From the NCBI RefSeq assembly GCF_012113595.1, contig NZ_CP050831.1:4588001-4652000 (forward strand): 64,000 bases of DNA, given 5' to 3'. The position numbers and the translations under genes were made by a program. The number at the start of each line of letters is the position of its first letter. Position 1 is the stretch's first letter. This DNA is from Bacteroides faecium. Its GTDB lineage: Bacteria > Bacteroidota > Bacteroidia > Bacteroidales > Bacteroidaceae. Shown piece after piece: positions 59,578-64,000 of the stretch. A model generated the notes under the pieces. That model saw only the letters and a program-made list of their open reading frames with translations, ran no database searches and was not told the origin of the DNA.

Positions 59578-61185
59578 ATGATAAAGACTATAAATAATAT
59601 TAGGATGATTATGGCAATGGCTGTCCTTTCGACTGTCCTCTTTTCGTGTGTCAGAGAAGAGATGACGTGTGATAAGGAATTAATTGTTGTGCAACGTATC
59701 GGAGAGGGCGGCTATGTCTACACTCGTGGTGCGGCAATCTCTTCGAATACCGATCTTAAAGAAGAGACTTTCGGTCTTTACGGCTCACTGACTCCCGATG
59801 CTTCCGTTCCCCAACCATACTTCAATGCAAGTGCTACGGTTAACGCCGACTTGACAGCCACCATCTCGCCATTGCAATATTGGCCCGGATTGTTGAATGC
59901 AAGCATGAGGTTCTTCGCCTGGTATCCGTACAGTGATGTGAATGCGCCTACTGCGAGTTTCACTGATCCCGGAGAAATGGTGCTGAATTATACAGCGAAT
60001 GCGTCCGCAGCCAATCATGTCGATGTACTGGCGGCTATATCGGGCCCTGTATGGGTTGAAGGTGTGAATATACACTTCTACCACACATTGACCAAGGTTA
60101 CCTTTACATTCAAGAAAGTAGCTCCTGTACCGGATGAGGTGACTATCGAGAAAATAGAATTCCAGAATGTGGGAAAAAGCGGTAAACTTGCCATGACTGA
60201 AATTCCAACCATCACGACGAAAAACGGCAAACCGAAGTTTGTCTGGAGCGATGTCGCCACCGGAAAGGTCGCTTCTACTCCCACCGATAACAAAACGGTG
60301 ACCGAAGATGCCACCTTGCTGGGAGATACATTCCTCATGCTGCCAACCGACGCTTTTTCCGCAACCGCCAAAATCGTTGTCACCACCAACTTTGGCGACC
60401 GGGAATTCCTGTTTAGTGATATTATCGCCAAGAACCCGCACTCCTGGGAGTCAGGCGAGTATATCAACTACAATCTTACGATATCCAACGAAACCTATCA
60501 GCTTTCAGCCACCCCGCTTGAATGGACGGAAAGCCCGGTGAATGTGATTTTCGACAAACAGTATTATCTCAAGTTATCGCAGACCAAGGTACAGACGGCT
60601 GGTGATGGTGTCACTGTCAATATAGAAGCGAAAACGAATTATGATGCCAATCCGGATACGGGCTATCTGCCGGGTGCGTCATTAAACAAAAGTACTATGG
60701 ATACGTGGCCAACGGTTAATATGACGCAGACATCCCTTTCGGGAGGTGTATATACCTATAATATCCAGGTTGTGATGCCCGGATTTAATTCCGGAACCGG
60801 AAGTAAGCGGGAAACAGGCTTTTATATCAATGCCGGTAATCTGCGACACCGTGTACTGTTGAGTCAGTGGGGAGAAGACGGAGAGTGGTTGACCTCGAAC
60901 GTAGAATTGGATGGTAGCGATGTTGGAACCGGAAATATGCAACGTCGCAAGCTTGTCTTTACTTCGGGCAATCCGGGAACGTGGGAGTGGAAGATAACCC
61001 AGATACAGGACCCGGATAAAATTCTGCTTAACAGTGAGACAATGCTCGAAACAAGTGGCGTGAGCGGTGATGCGGTTTACTTCTACTTCAGAGCTGATGC
61101 CATGTCCGGTGATACAGCTACACTCACACTAACCAATACGAATGGTGATAATTTGCCAATAGCGGTGATATTGACCGCGCCATAA
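59578..61185 (+). CDS. Fimbrillin family lipoprotein
   Basis: A 535-aa lipoprotein (signal MIMAMAVLSTVLFSC). It shows the fimbrillin pattern: YVYTRGAAISSNTDLKEETF with an Arg for cleavage, FFAWYPYSDVNAPTASF, VNIHFYHTLTKVTFTFKKV. The C-terminal part (LSATPLEWTESPVNVIFDKQ) adds beta domains. It is probably an accessory or tip-proximal subunit of the type V pilus; its exact place is unknown. The gap to the next gene is 44 bp. Confidence 0.8.
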   Translation: MIKTINNIRMIMAMAVLSTVLFSCVREEMTCDKELIVVQRIGEGGYVYTRGAAISSNTDLKEETFGLYGSLTPDASVPQPYFNASATVNADLTATISPLQYWPGLLNASMRFFAWYPYSDVNAPTASFTDPGEMVLNYTANASAANHVDVLAAISGPVWVEGVNIHFYHTLTKVTFTFKKVAPVPDEVTIEKIEFQNVGKSGKLAMTEIPTITTKNGKPKFVWSDVATGKVASTPTDNKTVTEDATLLGDTFLMLPTDAFSATAKIVVTTNFGDREFLFSDIIAKNPHSWESGEYINYNLTISNETYQLSATPLEWTESPVNVIFDKQYYLKLSQTKVQTAGDGVTVNIEAKTNYDANPDTGYLPGASLNKSTMDTWPTVNMTQTSLSGGVYTYNIQVVMPGFNSGTGSKRETGFYINAGNLRHRVLLSQWGEDGEWLTSNVELDGSDVGTGNMQRRKLVFTSGNPGTWEWKITQIQDPDKILLNSETMLETSGVSGDAVYFYFRADAMSGDTATLTLTNTNGDNLPIAVILTAP

Positions 61186-61229
61186 TGGCGAATATGCAAT
61201 ATTAAAGTTTAAGGAAAGGAAATAGAAAT

Positions 61230-64000
61230 ATGCAATATGGGATTTCAATCATAAGAAAGTGCTGTCTTTTGTCTGTTCTGTTGATGACGGTATGGCTTAC
61301 CGGATGCGTACAGGAAGAATTAGGGTCGACACCTTCTCCGGCAGGAAATGGTATCCGGTTTACATTAACGGTTCCCGATGTAAATCTTCCGTCCGTATCT
61401 TCGCGTACGATGACCGGAACGGGAACAGCAAAGAAAGAAGACGAAATAAAAACGGTGGATATTCTTGTTTTTGATGCGTCAAAAACACCGGCGGTATACT
61501 TGGAATGGGTCACCGCTACAGGAGTCACTCAGGACTTAGCTGACAATTCCACTGTGAGTTTCTCTGCCAAGCTTCCTTTCACCACCGCATCTACCTGCAT
61601 TGTGGTTGTGGCGAATAAGGAACTTGATAATATTGCGTCAGGCTTCAAGAAGGGAATGACCACCAAGGTTGAGGCAATGGAAAAGATGCTCCACGCCCAG
61701 ACCGGCAAATGGCTGGCAGACGGCTCGACGACTGGTGGATATACGCGGATTCCGATGTACGGGGAGAAGGTAATAAGCAAAATCACTCCTTCGATGGAGC
61801 CGATAACCGGCATAAATATGAAACGTATGCTGGCGCGTATCGATATCCATAATAACAGTGCCACTTCGAATTTCACGGTCGAAGAGGTTTACCTGGCCAA
61901 TTACAATACCACCGGATACATTGCTCCGGCATGGAACACGAACGGGCAGGTTACTGACCCGGCTCCGGATACTCCGGTTCTCCCCGCGAACAGTGGTAAA
62001 ATGACGGAAGAGGGGGATGCAATCCTTTATTCCGTAAAGGGTAACACACCCTACGATGGGGAGATTTATACCTTTGAATCCATGGCGGCAGAGGATGCCG
62101 GTGGTGCGGGACAAGACGGAGAAGCGAGCCGTAAGGATGCTACTTGCCTGATTGTAAAAGGAAGGATCGGTACTGGTGAATCGACATTTTACCGGGTGGA
62201 TTTCACCAAAACCGGAAATACAGGAGAGCAGGTGGAATATTTACCTTTGAAGCGAAACCATAAATATATCATTACCATTACTAAAGCGTTGGGAATCGGT
62301 TATGCAAGTTTTAGAGAGGCATTGGAATCCTATACAGTCATGTCCAATCTGAAATTCCGATTGATACACTATGACCGTGATAAGGTCAAAGATGTAGTCT
62401 ACAATGGGCAATATATGCTCGGAGTGGGTGAATCGGAGGTCGCTGTAACTCAATACCAGAATAATAGTTATGCCATAGACGTTTTTACTGACAGTCCCGG
62501 CGGTTGGAAGGCCACCGTTACTGCAGGGAGCGACTGGCTCAAATTTGAAGGTGGAGTCGATGCGGCGTCGGGCGTAGCGAACGATGATACCCAATTCAAA
62601 TTGAAGATTCCTTATTTTAATAATGAAACTATAGGTGTTGAGCGTAAGGCTACTGTTACGTTGACGGCAGGGCGCTTGACTCACAATATTGAAGTGACGC
62701 AGTATACGATAGATCCGGGAATTATCAAATTTGTCGATGCATACGGAAATGTGTTGGAGAGAGGTCTTTTTTTCCCGATTAGAAATCCCGATGGTGACGA
62801 ACTCCCTCTTGAACCGCAGACGGTGTATGTCATGTTTTCCGTGGATAAGATAGAAGGTAAACTTTTTGACTCTAACGATATCGGTATGATCCAATACAAT
62901 GCCGGCGGTTTAATTCCGCAATTAGACAGGACGAATACGGTACCATTCAGTGAAAGGGTGCAGGCGTTTACCATACAGCCTAATCCGCGAAGAGCAGGTG
63001 ATGGTACTGTTGAAGATGGTGCAGGCTGGTGGTGGCGTTGGGACTTCATCTTATTCGGGCTGTACGATAAGGAGGGATACCTCACTCATGTACAATTTCC
63101 CATCAATCAAGGGGAGTTGGAATTCTCATTCCGATATATTCCCACTACAGTCAATAGCCGTACTTATAAAGTCAATCTGGGTGCGGAACAATACTTGCAA
63201 TTGTTTGTCAATAATAATTGGGAAATTATGGATATTGAGGAATTGAATATAACGAACGATGATGGCACCGGACTGATTCGGACCGATTCGGATAATGATG
63301 TAATTATAGGCAGAAAGAATGCGGACGACAAGATGTATCTTGAGTCTATCATAGGCTATGATGACGGCAAGGGGAATGATGTGGTTGGCCACGGATACGA
63401 TTTTAGGCTGAAGCTTCACCCCGGCAAGTGGAAAGAGGGAAAAAGCGGAACGATAAGAATCACGTTCAGAAATGTAATGCATACCGTTGCGGATGAAGAA
63501 TTCCCGTTTTATCGTACGATTGACCTTCAAATGGTGTCCGAAACGAAATCTTACACAACTGCCGGGGAACCTCTTTTCTATCTTTATCCGCTTCGGTTTG
63601 ATAACAGGCTATATTATAAGGAAATAGGCGAAACGAAACAAAGTGTGGGGCGGTTGGAAAATGTAGCCGATGCGGAGGATATCTGTAGGAATATAGGCGA
63701 TGGTTGGCGTCTGCCTACTGCCAGTGAACTGTTGCTGTCATTCGCTTATGAAAATGCTTTGGGTGGCAATGCGGAGAATTATAATAATCATGACAGCCAG
63801 AATATATATGGGTGGTATCAAAACTGGACTGGTAATTACTGGACTTCATCATACTATGAGGCTAAAGGCTCTGCTACCCGTTTTTGGATGGAAATGTCGG
63901 CAGGTTATCTGGATTCCGCACCTGTTAGTAATAATAATTATTTCCGTTGCGTGAGGAATAATGCAAATAGCGGAAAGAAGTACCCTTATCTGACGGTAGA
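61230..64000 (+). CDS. Large putative pilus tip lipoprotein (3' end outside window)
   Basis: An open frame of more than 920 codons from ATG 61230, still open at the window end. Signal and lipobox MTVWLTGC, then a fimbrillin-like domain (TVDILVFDASKTPAVYLE, ARIDIHNNSATSNFTVEEV), a BACON-like segment (RKATVTLTAGRLTHNIEVTQ) and a C-type lectin-like/DUF1566-like domain near the edge: GDGWRLPTASELLLSF, NYWTSSYYE, NNYFRCVRNN. Such a C-lectin end on a pilus protein suggests a tip adhesin (inference). Confidence 0.75.
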   Translation, partial: MQYGISIIRKCCLLSVLLMTVWLTGCVQEELGSTPSPAGNGIRFTLTVPDVNLPSVSSRTMTGTGTAKKEDEIKTVDILVFDASKTPAVYLEWVTATGVTQDLADNSTVSFSAKLPFTTASTCIVVVANKELDNIASGFKKGMTTKVEAMEKMLHAQTGKWLADGSTTGGYTRIPMYGEKVISKITPSMEPITGINMKRMLARIDIHNNSATSNFTVEEVYLANYNTTGYIAPAWNTNGQVTDPAPDTPVLPANSGKMTEEGDAILYSVKGNTPYDGEIYTFESMAAEDAGGAGQDGEASRKDATCLIVKGRIGTGESTFYRVDFTKTGNTGEQVEYLPLKRNHKYIITITKALGIGYASFREALESYTVMSNLKFRLIHYDRDKVKDVVYNGQYMLGVGESEVAVTQYQNNSYAIDVFTDSPGGWKATVTAGSDWLKFEGGVDAASGVANDDTQFKLKIPYFNNETIGVERKATVTLTAGRLTHNIEVTQYTIDPGIIKFVDAYGNVLERGLFFPIRNPDGDELPLEPQTVYVMFSVDKIEGKLFDSNDIGMIQYNAGGLIPQLDRTNTVPFSERVQAFTIQPNPRRAGDGTVEDGAGWWWRWDFILFGLYDKEGYLTHVQFPINQGELEFSFRYIPTTVNSRTYKVNLGAEQYLQLFVNNNWEIMDIEELNITNDDGTGLIRTDSDNDVIIGRKNADDKMYLESIIGYDDGKGNDVVGHGYDFRLKLHPGKWKEGKSGTIRITFRNVMHTVADEEFPFYRTIDLQMVSETKSYTTAGEPLFYLYPLRFDNRLYYKEIGETKQSVGRLENVADAEDICRNIGDGWRLPTASELLLSFAYENALGGNAENYNNHDSQNIYGWYQNWTGNYWTSSYYEAKGSATRFWMEMSAGYLDSAPVSNNNYFRCVRNNANSGKKYPYLTV

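Overview
The window is a chromosomal segment of a Bacteroides species (Bacteroidota), probably of the B. thetaiotaomicron/ovatus/caccae type. The evidence is a Na+-translocating NADH:quinone reductase operon, a TonB receptor with a carboxypeptidase-like N-terminal extension, many lipoprotein signal peptides, two fimbrillin-type (type V pilus) gene clusters, and repeated use of the Bacteroides promoter -7 box TAnnTTTG with very short 5' leaders. The species is inferred; no ribosomal RNA is present.

Left part (1-36.6 kb), mostly housekeeping. The 3' end of nqrB is followed by nqrCDEF. Next come a DbpA-like RNA helicase, a serC-serA-DUF1015 serine group, an IMPACT/YigZ protein, a secreted C39-like protein, an orphan HpaII-family restriction endonuclease, and a nitroreductase. 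On the minus strand follow gcvP, a metallo-beta-lactamase-fold hydrolase, rsmG, a DUF3298 lipoprotein and a YecH-like protein. A copper-handling block follows (Cys-rich protein, TonB receptor, periplasmic HMA protein, CopA ATPase), then an AraC regulator and lipB. A minus-strand group holds a PorV/PorQ-like protein, a DUF1460 amidase-like protein and an OPT peptide transporter. Then come DUF1573, DUF4923-engB, a sodium:solute symporter, recR, a membrane protein, a GNAT enzyme, YqgE, an aminotransferase and tRNA-Asp(GTC).

Middle part (36.6-49.3 kb), accessory. Just past tRNA-Asp lies a truncated acetyltransferase remnant. A GC-rich, minus-strand fimbrial cluster follows: OmpA/DUF3575-like, DUF5119, two fimbrillin-GLUG proteins (one with an InlB-type repeat) and one more fimbrillin. 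Divergent from it is an overlapping pair of paralogous regulators with about seven membrane helices and a C-terminal AraC-type DNA-binding region. The space between them holds an 18-bp inverted repeat. A second-type fabH and a DnaB-helicase fragment follow.

Right part (49.3-64 kb), accessory. A four-gene plus-strand group encodes a coiled-coil protein, a GNAT-like protein, a DUF3440 PP-loop (PAPS-reductase-like) protein and a ParB-like protein. The last two resemble the IbrA/IbrB pair. A frameshifted fimbrial pseudogene comes next, then an apparently intact type V pilus operon: DUF3575, DUF3868, Mfa1-type major subunit, Mfa2-type anchor, further fimbrillin lipoproteins, and a large putative tip protein that runs off the right edge.

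The most notable items are the paired membrane regulators with their operator-like dyad beside a GC-rich pilus cluster, the IbrA/IbrB-like operon, the restriction endonuclease without a methyltransferase neighbour, four dyad repeats at an exact 22-bp period upstream of engB, and several genetic scars (GNAT, DnaB and pilus fragments) marking the region right of tRNA-Asp as a recombination hot spot.
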